From Mesostigma viride (taxonomy: Eukaryota > Streptophyta > Mesostigmatophyceae > Mesostigmatales > Mesostigmataceae), in the NCBI GenBank assembly GCA_009746045.1, contig RPFO01002127.1, positions 1-30,079 on the forward strand: a stretch of 30,079 nt of DNA, given 5' to 3'. A program made the position numbers and the translations under genes. Positions 15,355 through 23,430 of this stretch are shown here, piece after piece. The notes beneath the pieces were generated by a model. The model was not told the origin of the DNA and made no database searches. It worked only from the letters and a program-made list of their open reading frames with translations. Every line of letters starts with the position of its first letter. The stretch's first letter is position 1.

Positions 15355-16071
15355 ATGGACCGCGATACGCTCGCCCATAAGATCCGTCGCGCGCTTGTTC
15401 TGTATCTGTTGGCGTTATTGGGCTTTCTGCGGACGCTGTCATGCGCACTGTCCGCTATGGTTAGGTTTAACAGGCGCGCGTACGAAGTCGATGAGGTGGT
15501 ATTGTTTGGAAAGGGAGGATGGGCGCGTGTCACGAAAGAATTCAACGCGTTGCTAAAACACTCGGGCGGCAATGTCCTGCTCTCGCTACAGCAGGTGGGC
15601 GATATGCTCGGCTCACCTCGCGTGTTGCAGCAACACAGTCCGCTCGTCAGTCTCACGGTTGACTACTGGTATGGGGGCAACCTGTATGCGGTGACGTACG
15701 ATCTCGAGCGCGCCACAGGAGCGTGTGTCAGGTTCCCGCCGAAGGACATTAAGCCTGTAAGCGAGGGCGCGCAACGTAAAGTGCTGTCTGCTTCAATCGG
15801 CGCGTGGTTCAACAGCGACGAGAACGTGGACGTGACGGATCTGATCGCGCGTCTTAGAGGACCGAGCGGCGACTTCTACGAGGCAGCAGACATACCTCAG
15901 CATCTTTCGTCCGTAGTGCATTATCTGGAGAGTGCGGGCGTATTCGTTTCGGACGCAGCGAGTAGTCGGTTTGTGAGGGTTATATACAGTGACGGTAAGA
16001 CCCTGGTGTTCCATCCGGATTCGGCGCACACGTCGGTTCTAGTGCGGACGAAACCTGTCACCACGGACTGA
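15355..16071 (+). CDS. Membrane-anchored protein, unknown
   Basis: 238 aa from ATG 15355, directly after the previous stop. Residues about 12-37 (LVLYLLALLGFLRTLSCAL) form a signal-anchor helix preceded by Arg/Lys, suggesting the body lies outside the cytosol or in the virion lumen. The body has alternating beta and helix segments (DYWYGGNLYAVTYDLE, VRVIYSDGKTLVFHPD). No enzyme motif and few Cys were seen. A conserved virion membrane protein is plausible but not proven. Confidence 0.68.
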   Translation: MDRDTLAHKIRRALVLYLLALLGFLRTLSCALSAMVRFNRRAYEVDEVVLFGKGGWARVTKEFNALLKHSGGNVLLSLQQVGDMLGSPRVLQQHSPLVSLTVDYWYGGNLYAVTYDLERATGACVRFPPKDIKPVSEGAQRKVLSASIGAWFNSDENVDVTDLIARLRGPSGDFYEAADIPQHLSSVVHYLESAGVFVSDAASSRFVRVIYSDGKTLVFHPDSAHTSVLVRTKPVTTD

Positions 16072-16241
16072 CTGCATTACAATTCGTTCAAGTGGCCCGC
16101 CGGAGCGGCTGTACAATTTTTCCCAGTGAGCGCGCTGCCAAGTGTACTTGTGGGCAAATTTTTAGGTGCCCCGTCACTTCGAGGTACTAAAAATTAGGCT
16201 ACGGTACGAATTCAGCGAATTTCAGCGAATTTTCAGTCGAA

Positions 16242-16430
16242 CCAAAGGAAGTGACGCCAACTACCAAAAAGTTTCCGTTACGAATTTTCAGCCCAACACT
16301 CGCGCAAAATGAAGTGACGGCAACTACCAAAAAGTTTCCGTTACGAATTTTCACTCCCACACGTTTGCACAAAAGGAAGTGACGGCAACTTCCAAAAAGT
16401 TTCCGTTACGAATTTTCAGTCCCACACTTC
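16242..16430. repeat. Tandem repeat of about 64 bases, three copies
   Basis: Units share GAAGTGACG, then CAACTACC and AAAAAGTTTCCGTTACGAAT. Equivalent points fall at 16251, 16314 and 16379, so periods are 63 and 65 bases. A partial unit precedes the first. Non-coding. Confidence 0.85.
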
Positions 16431-16738
16431 GCGCAAATTTTAGTAGGGCTGCACGCAAGCTACCTTTCAAAATTTTGCGCTAGTATGGAACGCATTTCAT
16501 TCGTCTGGAGGAACGCTGCCCGCCAACTACCCCCGTTCAGAAAGTTCCGCCGAAATTTACCCGAGATTTGGAAATCTGAACGTCCGCGCAAATTTTAGTA
16601 GGGCTGCACGCAAGCTACCTTTCAAAATTTTGCGCAAGTATGGAACGCAATTCATTCGTCCGGAGGAATGCTGCTCGTCAACTGCTCCCGTTCAGAAAGT
16701 TGCGCCGAACTTTACTTGAGATTTGGAAATCTGAACGT
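16431..16738. repeat. 155-base direct duplication
   Basis: Copies at 16431-16585 and 16586-16738 are about 90% alike. Each holds an imperfect hairpin with ends GCGCAAATTTTAG and CAAAATTTTGCGC, and a second inverted pair CGTTCAGA / TCTGAACG. Such structured duplications are common at viral origins and in non-coding repeat islands. Confidence 0.85.
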
Positions 16739-16856
16739 GCGGTTGGAGTTTCGCGGGGAAACCCAAGTTCCCAAGTAATTCACCAATGACGCGCTTCGAA
16801 CACTTGTCCGCTAAAACCTAAGCAGCCGCTCCGGCTGGCCACTTAAACGAAACTTG

Positions 16857-17546
16857 ATGGCCATGGACGACGCGTCCTTCTCGTCCGACAGCGAATGCGA
16901 CGATGTCATCCCAGCGCGCGTCGTACCATGTTCGGGAAAACCGCTCTTGAAACTTGTCGACACTCGTACGGGGACGTGGCCCAATAAGACTGACGTGGCA
17001 TGCTGGTGGTGTTGCCACAACTTCGACACGGTGCCCTGTCCGCTGCCGGTGTCGTACAATGCCAAGCGCAAGTTTGTCGTAAAGGGGTGCTTCTGCTCGT
17101 TTAACTGTGCGAAGGCGTACAACTCCAGAGAGGGAGGGTCTAACAAGGACGTTATCAACCACCTCCTCTTTTCGATGACACAGAAGTTATGGTACGCAAT
17201 GCGAAAAGGCGTGCCGTTTCCAGGCGTGGTCGCGGCGCCGCCGAGAACGTGTCTGAAGATGTTTGGCGGGTACATGGACATAGACACCTTCAGGGCGGAA
17301 TCGGCGGCGCGAGTGCACATGGTCAAAGAGCCGCCATTTATGCTGGAGTTTGTGCACCAGAACGATTTTGTCGCGTCTGTAGGTGCGACCCGCGATGCGA
17401 ATGAAAAAGAGGCCAAGAACCCAGCCAACGATACTAGCGGGAAGAGGCCATGGAAGGATAACTCACTGACTCTAAAGAGAGCCAAACCGATGGTCAGCAA
17501 GGGGTGTTCACTGGATAAGTTTGTCAATATAACCAAAAAACATTAA
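16857..17546 (+). CDS. VLTF2-like late transcription factor
   Basis: 229 aa from ATG 16857. Residues about 42-85 hold the family's zinc-finger signature: ACWWCCHNFDTVPCPLP, then VVKGCFCSFNCAKAYNS. Downstream, PRTCLKMFGGYMDIDTFR matches the conserved Pro/Arg, FGG and Phe-Arg block. Poxvirus A1L (VLTF-2) and homologues in other large DNA viruses activate late genes after DNA replication. The C-terminus is basic and disordered and ends CSLDKFVNITKKH, a hydrophobic tail that could be a clamp-binding peptide. The start lies 5 bases after an inverted-repeat block. Converges with a small minus-strand gene by a 4-base overlap. Confidence 0.85.
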   Translation: MAMDDASFSSDSECDDVIPARVVPCSGKPLLKLVDTRTGTWPNKTDVACWWCCHNFDTVPCPLPVSYNAKRKFVVKGCFCSFNCAKAYNSREGGSNKDVINHLLFSMTQKLWYAMRKGVPFPGVVAAPPRTCLKMFGGYMDIDTFRAESAARVHMVKEPPFMLEFVHQNDFVASVGATRDANEKEAKNPANDTSGKRPWKDNSLTLKRAKPMVSKGCSLDKFVNITKKH

Positions 17547-17812
17547 CTCAATATGTGCGCCTCGTCTGCGCAAGTCACGATCACATCCCCATATATAGCT
17601 CGTTTAAATGCATGCGATGCCAGCACGTTTATCGATTCGCCTCGCGACTCTGCGGCCGGGTCGAACTCGGCAATTGCGCCACATGCGCAATGCACGGTTG
17701 GCAAGTTGATAGCGCTTCCGGTAACAATCCTGCACACCTGTGCGTATTCTGAAAGCGGCACCACGGCGCGGGTGGTCTCGAGACTGTCGCACGGTATGAA
17801 CAGTACATCCAT
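17543..17812 (-). CDS. Small protein (89 aa), unknown
   Basis: From ATG 17812, with a TATATAAATAAAA box about 15-27 bases upstream that it appears to share with the divergent gene at 17841. Contains HCACGAIAEF, a short Cys/His cluster, and otherwise mixed beta/helix sequence (VPLSEYAQVCRIVTGSAI). A long + frame from 17553 overlaps it, but that frame continues into a gene whose own TATA box and ATG lie at 17823-17843, so this minus-strand reading is preferred. Confidence 0.6.
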   Translation of the reverse strand: MDVLFIPCDSLETTRAVVPLSEYAQVCRIVTGSAINLPTVHCACGAIAEFDPAAESRGESINVLASHAFKRAIYGDVIVTCADEAHILS

Positions 17813-17840
17813 AAAAAATGTGTTTTATTTATATACACCG
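17813..17840. promoter_or_regulatory. Shared bidirectional TATA-like promoter
   Basis: Only 28 bases separate two divergent ATGs. The core TTTTATTTATATA reads as TATATAAATAAAA on the other strand, so one AT-rich box can serve both genes. Confidence 0.55.
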
Positions 17841-18992
17841 ATGGCAGGTAATGACGCCGCAGTAACCGCGGATGACAGACACAAGTCTGTGGCGGAAGCA
17901 CCAGCGCTCACTGGTACTAGCGGGTACCTGCGAGACTATCACGTTAACGGAGTGCCAAAAGAGGACAGGGTCACATGGCAGCGATCAGAGTGCGCAAAGG
18001 GAGTGTCAAAGTGCTTGACGCGAGATCAGGCCATCAGGATCGCGTCCCGTATCCATAAAGACATAAATCGCAGATCTCTAGACACCGCGACCAAGTCGGA
18101 CCTGTGCGCAATTATATCCGACGAGGCAGTGGAAAACCTTACAAGGCTGCTGGGAGTTGTAGAGCTTGTGCAGAACGCGGACTCTCGAACTCGTTTGGTG
18201 TGCACGGCCGCGCGAATGGCTGGACGCCCTGCAGCAGATATGTCCGGTCTGTCGCGAGAGGCGCTAGCAGTCGTGATAGGCACAATGATGACACCGGAGC
18301 AACGATCGAGTGTTATAAAACACGGGGACGCACCCGGGCTTATTGACGCGATACCGTGGAAAGAAATCGGGACACAAGTTAACGCCGTGGAGGGATGCGA
18401 CGAACGGTGCCTGTTGGGGTTGCTGCATCTGATGGTGAATCTTCTGTCCGTGGACGGCGGTCACAAAGCAAAGGTTCTGCGCGATAATATTAGATTGCTT
18501 GCCAATGCCGCTTTGACCACGCCTGCTGCGTGGGATGTGATAGCATCAATGGGCGACACGAATTATGACGCCCTGGGAAGTGTGTTAAGAGGTATGCTAG
18601 ACAGCGCGTCTGTAGACGAAGCAAAAAACTCGGTTGGAGGAAGGGACGCGGTTCGCTTTCTTGACGACGGGCACCGCACCCGGCAATCTGTTGTGGGAGC
18701 CGGCGTGTGCACTGGTGCGGTGTGTGGACGTCACACGACGCGTTCAAAACGAGTACACTCGTTTCTTAAAAGCAACCGCTCACGCGTGTACGCAAATGGA
18801 GAACCTGGGAGTGACGATGACGACCATTTGGCGCACGCCGTGCAATCTGCATTGCTAAACCCATTGCCAAAGACAAAAAAGCGCCCGCGACGCAAGAAGA
18901 CTGCCACCGCGTTGTTGTACGACTACGCTGACACAGAAGCGCTTAACCATCTTCTGCAGACCGCCACTGGCGCAACCTCCATGTGCGTCTAG
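17841..18992 (+). CDS. Helical protein with basic nuclear-targeting-like segment, unknown
   Basis: 383 aa from ATG 17841, which directly follows a TATA-like box. Residues about 65-290 are mainly alpha-helical with regularly spaced Leu/Ile/Ala, possibly a helical-repeat scaffold (GVSKCLTRDQAIRIASRI, LLGLLHLMVNLLSVDGG). Near the C-terminus, KTKKRPRRKKT is a strong basic cluster like a nuclear-localisation or nucleic-acid-binding segment, preceded by an acidic GSDDDDH. No family recognised. Possible virion core or DNA-associated protein. Confidence 0.7.
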   Translation: MAGNDAAVTADDRHKSVAEAPALTGTSGYLRDYHVNGVPKEDRVTWQRSECAKGVSKCLTRDQAIRIASRIHKDINRRSLDTATKSDLCAIISDEAVENLTRLLGVVELVQNADSRTRLVCTAARMAGRPAADMSGLSREALAVVIGTMMTPEQRSSVIKHGDAPGLIDAIPWKEIGTQVNAVEGCDERCLLGLLHLMVNLLSVDGGHKAKVLRDNIRLLANAALTTPAAWDVIASMGDTNYDALGSVLRGMLDSASVDEAKNSVGGRDAVRFLDDGHRTRQSVVGAGVCTGAVCGRHTTRSKRVHSFLKSNRSRVYANGEPGSDDDDHLAHAVQSALLNPLPKTKKRPRRKKTATALLYDYADTEALNHLLQTATGATSMCV

Positions 18993-19026
18993 TTACCACA
19001 TATTGTCTGCGTGCGATTGTGTGGAC

Positions 19027-19599
19027 ATGGACGCAATCTCATGCAACGCGTGTAAGCAAGAGAAGTCGATAACTGACTTTGACAGCAGGAACACCAGGTA
19101 TGCGGGCATGTGCCGAACGTGCAGGAGAGAGTCGGTGTGCGCGTTCAGAAACACAAAGAATGGGTACTTCTTTCACCAGGCAAACCGTTTTTCCAGGAGT
19201 GCAAAACGCCGCGATCGTATGGGCGTCATTGACGTTGACCTCATTCAAAAGTGGGACGATCAGAACGGGAAGTGCGCAATAACAGGTATCAGTATGATCC
19301 ACGAGTACGATAAACAGGGCAGAAGGATGCCTTGCTCGGCAGCCATGGATCTGATTGACCCTTCGCTCGGTTTTTGCGCGCAGAACGTGCGCCTTGTCTG
19401 CAGCTTTGTGCACGACATGAAGGGGTCGCTGCCTCTCACCGTTTTTGTAGAGTACTGCAAGCTGGTGACGGATAACGCGGCGGCTGTCAAGGCAGACGCA
19501 GTCGAGCGACACGTCTCTACGGAGACGGAGACGGATGACGTTGACGAGGATGACGATCTGCCCGTAGCGAAAGAGGCGCGGTGGTCAGACCAGGTATAA
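19027..19599 (+). CDS. HNH-like endonuclease family protein with N-terminal zinc finger
   Basis: 190 aa from ATG 19027; TTG 19003 is unlikely. Residues about 5-35 form a zinc finger (CNACKQEKSITDF, then GMCRTCRRE). Residues about 75-140 read WDDQNGKCAITGISM, then MDLIDPSLGF and AQNVRLVC with MKG. This is the order seen in phage and viral HNH/endonuclease VII-like proteins (C-x-x-T-G, D-x-I-D, G-[FY], N-V). Canonical HNH histidines are not obvious, so catalysis is uncertain. The C-terminus is acidic. It sits 98 bases before the SSB gene on the same strand, suiting a role in DNA processing or recombination. Confidence 0.68.
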   Translation: MDAISCNACKQEKSITDFDSRNTRYAGMCRTCRRESVCAFRNTKNGYFFHQANRFSRSAKRRDRMGVIDVDLIQKWDDQNGKCAITGISMIHEYDKQGRRMPCSAAMDLIDPSLGFCAQNVRLVCSFVHDMKGSLPLTVFVEYCKLVTDNAAAVKADAVERHVSTETETDDVDEDDDLPVAKEARWSDQV

Positions 19600-19697
19600 A
19601 TTTGCTCTGGTGCCTTGACCGTTGCAGCTCGCGCACTCTCGCTTGTGCGAACCGTGACCGTGTTTTGTCCACTGCGTCCACAAAACGTCCGCTGCAA

Positions 19698-20390
19698 ATG
19701 GCGTCCACTATTGTCCTCTTTGATGACTTTGACCCCAAGAACGTCGTGTACCGCGACCCGAAGAGGAGCACAACGGGCGGGCTGTCAGTGTACCTTAACT
19801 ATGACAAGGACGGAAAGGAAGTGCCCATTCGCATCCAGACCCCGCGCATGCGAGTGCCGTTTGGGGTCAGTTGCTTCGATGGAAAGGCGCAAGGCCGCAA
19901 CACGCAGCCCCCAAAGTATTCTCTCGACCTGAGTTTTGATGACTATCTCAGCAAGGACACTGATATCGGCATCTTCTACGCAAAGTGGACCGAGTTTGAT
20001 GAGCGAAACAAAGACACTTCATTTGAAAAGAGTGTGACATGGTTCAATAAGAAGATCAGCTACGACGTGGTTAACGAGCTTTACACGTCGGCGGTCAAGA
20101 CTTCAAAAAAGGAGACGTACCCCCCCACGTTAAAGTGTTCGATTCCGTTCAGGGGTGACAAGCCTGACTGCCAGTTTTTTGATGAAAACAAGGAACCGGC
20201 CAAGATGGAGGACATTGAGAAGGGCATGGATGTGCAGGTCATCCTGGAAGTGCCCAGGCTGTGGTTTATGGACAAGCAATTTGGATGCAGTCCTGTTGTC
20301 AAGATGGTGCAGTTTTTCCCGAACAACCGCATTCCAAATGGGTACTCGTTTATTGAGCGTGACACGGACGCAAACAGCGACGAGAACTGA
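19698..20390 (+). CDS. Single-stranded-DNA-binding protein of large DNA viruses
   Basis: 230 aa from ATG 19698 (MASTIVLFDDF). Conserved-looking blocks are RMRVPFGVSCFDG, KYSLDLSFDDYL, a region with KKETYPPTLKCSIPF, and VPRLWFMDKQFGCSPVVKMV followed by QFF. These resemble the SSB families described in nucleocytoplasmic large DNA viruses, beta-rich with an acidic C-terminal tail. Here the tail is ERDTDANSDEN, the kind that contacts other replication proteins. The long 5' extension to 19581 lies upstream of this start and shows no such pattern. Expected to coat unwound DNA alongside the D5 helicase. Confidence 0.65.
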   Translation: MASTIVLFDDFDPKNVVYRDPKRSTTGGLSVYLNYDKDGKEVPIRIQTPRMRVPFGVSCFDGKAQGRNTQPPKYSLDLSFDDYLSKDTDIGIFYAKWTEFDERNKDTSFEKSVTWFNKKISYDVVNELYTSAVKTSKKETYPPTLKCSIPFRGDKPDCQFFDENKEPAKMEDIEKGMDVQVILEVPRLWFMDKQFGCSPVVKMVQFFPNNRIPNGYSFIERDTDANSDEN

Positions 20391-20502
20391 GACCAATACA
20401 CATTGTAATAAAGTTTAATAATTGACAATTGAACATGTAAATCAAAAACTCCGCTGTCCATCCATTGACAGGGTGGTAAATATGTAAATCTGTTGTTATA
20501 CA

Positions 20503-20923
20503 TGTCTCAAGAAGTGCTCGACCTGGAACTAGAAGAGCTGAACAGCGCGCAGTCGTCGTACAGGAAGGAGGTCGGGGGCAGGAGAGAGGCGGTCGTGGGA
20601 AGAGGGGGGGCATTAAAGGCTCGTTCCTGCTGGACGACAAGCACCGCAGGGTCATTGTGGTGAAAGAGTGGACCAAGTGGGAACAGGGGGTGGCAGAGCT
20701 TGCTTCTTACAATGTAGAGTACCCGGGATACACATTGGAGCTGCACTTGTTCAGGGGTAGCGCCTCTACAAACATTCCCCCCTCATACCTGCATTTCGTT
20801 CGCTTTGTGTGCAAGAGTCAGCGCATCAGAGTGACAGTTCACAAGGGAATGGTTTTACCAATTTCCGACCCTTGGTGGAAAACCTCTCGCTATTTTTGCT
20901 GTTTTCAGTCGGCTAATGAGTGA
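20503..20923 (+). CDS. Unknown protein, frame broken at a G7 run
   Basis: ATG 20503 opens a charged helical start (SQEVLDLELEELNSAQSSYR) which runs into a G7 tract at 20604-20610. In the same frame a stop follows about 17 codons later. In a shifted frame the coding sense continues to the stop at 20923 with a beta-rich domain (YTLELHLFRGSAS, YLHFVRFVCKSQRIRV). The two parts together would give about 140 aa. The break is a single apparent base loss in the G run. AATAAA-like and AT-rich sequence lies upstream. No family recognised. Confidence 0.6.
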
Positions 20924-20959
20924 AACAAAAACTGTTTGTCCAAGTCATTGACAGAGGAC

Positions 20960-21964
20960 TCATACACGACAGAAGTATCTTCGGATGTCTCCAGGCTTGA
21001 ACTGGTCGTTGACCTTTGGCCGCGTCGCAGCATCTGCAGGGATCGCGTCGTCGTTGATCACGCACTTGCGCAGACGCCCCTTCTTACGTGTCGGTGGTTC
21101 TTCACGCGACGCCGTCTCGCGCTCGGCGCGCTTCTTCCCGTCCATCCATTCAGCAAACGAGTGCGTTCGCGCCTTCTCACCCGTTGTCTTTGTCGCGTCT
21201 GAGTTTTGCTTCCACCATTTGGGGCGGAACGACGGGAAGTCTTCGTAGAAGTCGTGCAAAGAGAACCCAGACGACGCCTCGCGTCTACGCGCCTGCAGGC
21301 AGGTGGGTCGAAGAACAGCGATTGTCTCGTTGACAACCTGAAAAGGGCACTCGCCGTGTTTGCGCCTGCGTATTTTGTCTCGCAGCACAGATGCAATTGC
21401 AATAGCTCGGGCAGCGTCGCTGGGATTCAGTGCATCAAAATACCCCTCGACTCCTTTACCAATATCGTACTCGTTGTCCCTGACCTCATCATTGCATGCC
21501 AATTTGCATGCCTCAGAAATTATGAACTCAGCCAGATCCTCAGCAGAAAGGTCGTCCTCTGTCTCCGATTCGCATACGCGTATGGTCCTGTTCCACATGG
21601 TTTCCCAATCGTCGCCGGCTTTACAGAAAAACGCGTGCGGACTGTCGCGCGAGGTGAACGAATACAGCGGCTCGCAGCACGCATCTATTTTTTCGAAGCT
21701 TGAGGACATCGTTGTAAAAATTCCCCCGGCAGACTCGTGATTGAATTTATCTGGATGGATGAGAACCGCCAGTTTGCGAAATATCTTCTTCGCCTCATCT
21801 CTGTCGACTTCGCTTTCACGCACAGACTCGCGAAAACGCCTGTAAAGCCTGATAGAGTCATCTGAAATCGGTATTGTACCCAAAAGCAACCGGTCGAAAA
21901 GATCCCGTTGCTCCTCTGGCTTTAGTTTTTTGTACTGAGCCAGCAGACTGTTTTTATTGCCCAT
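20960..21964 (-). CDS. J-domain (DnaJ-like) protein
   Basis: 334 aa from ATG 21964; ATG 22036 would add 24 residues. Residues about 35-100 form a J domain with the invariant HPD motif (LAVLIHPDKFN, His about 70), which stimulates Hsp70 ATPase activity. The N-terminus MGNKNS fits an N-myristoylation signal if the shorter start is used, which would place the protein on membranes. No Gly/Phe region or zinc centre follows, so it is a type III J protein. The C-terminal half is charged, with basic clusters (TRKKGRLRKC) and an end GDIRRYFCRV. Likely recruits host Hsp70 for assembly or replication. Confidence 0.78.
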   Translation of the reverse strand: MGNKNSLLAQYKKLKPEEQRDLFDRLLLGTIPISDDSIRLYRRFRESVRESEVDRDEAKKIFRKLAVLIHPDKFNHESAGGIFTTMSSSFEKIDACCEPLYSFTSRDSPHAFFCKAGDDWETMWNRTIRVCESETEDDLSAEDLAEFIISEACKLACNDEVRDNEYDIGKGVEGYFDALNPSDAARAIAIASVLRDKIRRRKHGECPFQVVNETIAVLRPTCLQARRREASSGFSLHDFYEDFPSFRPKWWKQNSDATKTTGEKARTHSFAEWMDGKKRAERETASREEPPTRKKGRLRKCVINDDAIPADAATRPKVNDQFKPGDIRRYFCRV

Positions 21965-22236
21965 GGAAGTGGTTTCATCACAGCGATAGGGAGGCGCGAC
22001 CGCGCTCGCACCAAATTCTTGTGGTCTCGTGAACATCGACTAAAGCTACAGTGGACAGGTGTACCCGGACTTCTATTGCCGCGTGTCGAGCGTCGCAACT
22101 AAACCATCAAGTGGAGCCGCGCCGTACCGTACACATTTCCACGCCTAACGTTCTTGCTCACAGTGCCTGTTGAATTCAAACGCACTGCCACCGTCACGTG
22201 ACCTCGTCCACCGTGCGTCTGTTTTTGTGGGACTTG

Positions 22237-23430
22237 ATGGACGTCGTGGGTGACGTCCCGAGGACAAATGACTTCCATGATTTGTCTCGAGAGGTGTCGC
22301 ACGCTGTGTCGGTCATGGCGGCCAGAGAGCACAATCGGTTTGCTGCCCTTTTTAACAAGGGAAACGTCAGCCTCCCAGAATCGTCGGATGTGGAAGTGGA
22401 CCTAGATAAATATTTTGAGCAGCCTTTGGGGCCCATCAGGCCTTTCATCCGCTCGAAAGTCGTCGATAACAAGACAGTAGTGTACCGCGTCAAGGACATC
22501 GGGATGTATATCACCGAGTCTATCCACGGTAAATGGAAATTCGACAAGAAAATCTGTCCGAATACGCCTTCCGGTGGTATCTGCTACAATTTCAACGCAT
22601 CAGACGGGGGCCTGCACATCTCCTTGCAGCTCGTGAAGCCTTTCATCCTGTCCATTCCGTGCGATCCGGACGGCATAGATAAGCGCGTGGCTATTTCGAA
22701 TCGCCTGCTGTCTCTTCTTGGGGCTCAAGACACCGTCGTGCGGTCCGACGTGATTGTCATGGCCCAGCGTTCGGATCTGGACGAAGACGTGCTGTCGCGT
22801 GAGGTGAGAAGGCGGCGCGTGCAGGTCCACTTCACAATCGCCTGGTGCGAGGATGTGCTAGATAACTATGCCCGTGTCCTGCGCACTTTTGATGATGACT
22901 CTGGCACGTCCAGGCGCGAGTTCTACGCGCTGACAAGGAAAATGGACAGGGCTGATGTGGAGTACCCTGACGCCCGTTTCATTCTTGACAAACTGTCCCA
23001 GACACCGCTTCCGTTGACGCGCACCCCGTCATGGGTGTTGAATCCTCACATTGTCGCCGAGTCGGAAATTCCAAAGCTCGATACCCGCACCGAGAATGTC
23101 ATACTGAAGGCGGAACTGGCGGCCAAAAACGACACGTGTGCGAGACTCAAGAAAGAGCTGGATTCCATGCGCGCCAGGATGGCAGAGTTCAAGTCGATTG
23201 TGCCATGCCAGCAAGCGACGGACGCCCTGCAGCATGCGGTATGGAACGTGCTTGACACTCTTTCTCTCCAGTTGCCGCCGGGTGTGTGCGCGCTGCTCGA
23301 GTCATTGCGACACAAGTTGAACGGCGAGGACGGAGCGGCGTACAAGGACCGAGTAAGGGGCACTCTCCAGACCTTCTCCTACATGCCGCCGGTAGCGCGC
23401 GCTCTTAACGTTCTTTACGTATTTCAGTAG
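22237..23430 (+). CDS. Unknown protein with coiled coil, 397 aa
   Basis: From ATG 22237; a GTG at 22198 and ATG 22315 are alternatives. The N-terminal two thirds are mixed alpha/beta with no motif I recognise (VVYRVKDIGMYITESIHGKW, GGLHISLQLVKPFILSIPCD). Residues about 285-325 are a probable coiled coil (AELAAKNDTCARLKKELDSM). The C-terminus is helical and hydrophobic. The 3' end overlaps the convergent OTU gene by 7 bases. The 200-base gap to the J-domain gene should hold both promoters. Confidence 0.7.
   Translation: MDVVGDVPRTNDFHDLSREVSHAVSVMAAREHNRFAALFNKGNVSLPESSDVEVDLDKYFEQPLGPIRPFIRSKVVDNKTVVYRVKDIGMYITESIHGKWKFDKKICPNTPSGGICYNFNASDGGLHISLQLVKPFILSIPCDPDGIDKRVAISNRLLSLLGAQDTVVRSDVIVMAQRSDLDEDVLSREVRRRRVQVHFTIAWCEDVLDNYARVLRTFDDDSGTSRREFYALTRKMDRADVEYPDARFILDKLSQTPLPLTRTPSWVLNPHIVAESEIPKLDTRTENVILKAELAAKNDTCARLKKELDSMRARMAEFKSIVPCQQATDALQHAVWNVLDTLSLQLPPGVCALLESLRHKLNGEDGAAYKDRVRGTLQTFSYMPPVARALNVLYVFQ

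Larger units (their letters stand above)
16083..16851. repeat. 29-base inverted repeats flanking a 770-base block
   Basis: 16083-16111 and 16823-16851 are reverse complements with two mismatches, starting TTCGTT and ending GGAGCGGCTG. The block begins 11 bases after one stop codon and ends 5 bases before the VLTF2 ATG. No target-site duplication is visible just outside, and no transposase is inside. Confidence 0.85.
16072..16856. other. Repeat-rich non-coding block
   Basis: About 785 bases without a credible gene, made of short tandem repeats, a 155-base duplication and flanking inverted repeats (separate entries). It abuts the VLTF2 start codon, so its right edge must serve as or include that gene's promoter. 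Confidence 0.7.

Noticed and set aside
16242-16738. CRISPR array
   Set aside because: Units are long, adjacent and partly diverged, with no unique spacers, and no cas genes are present.
16811-17536. 241-codon minus-strand frame opposite VLTF2
   Set aside because: The plus strand carries the VLTF2 zinc-finger signature; the antisense frame has no recognisable sense.
17553-17840. 5' extension of the 383-aa gene to 17553
   Set aside because: A TATA-like box lies inside this extension, just before ATG 17841, and a better minus-strand gene occupies the same bases.
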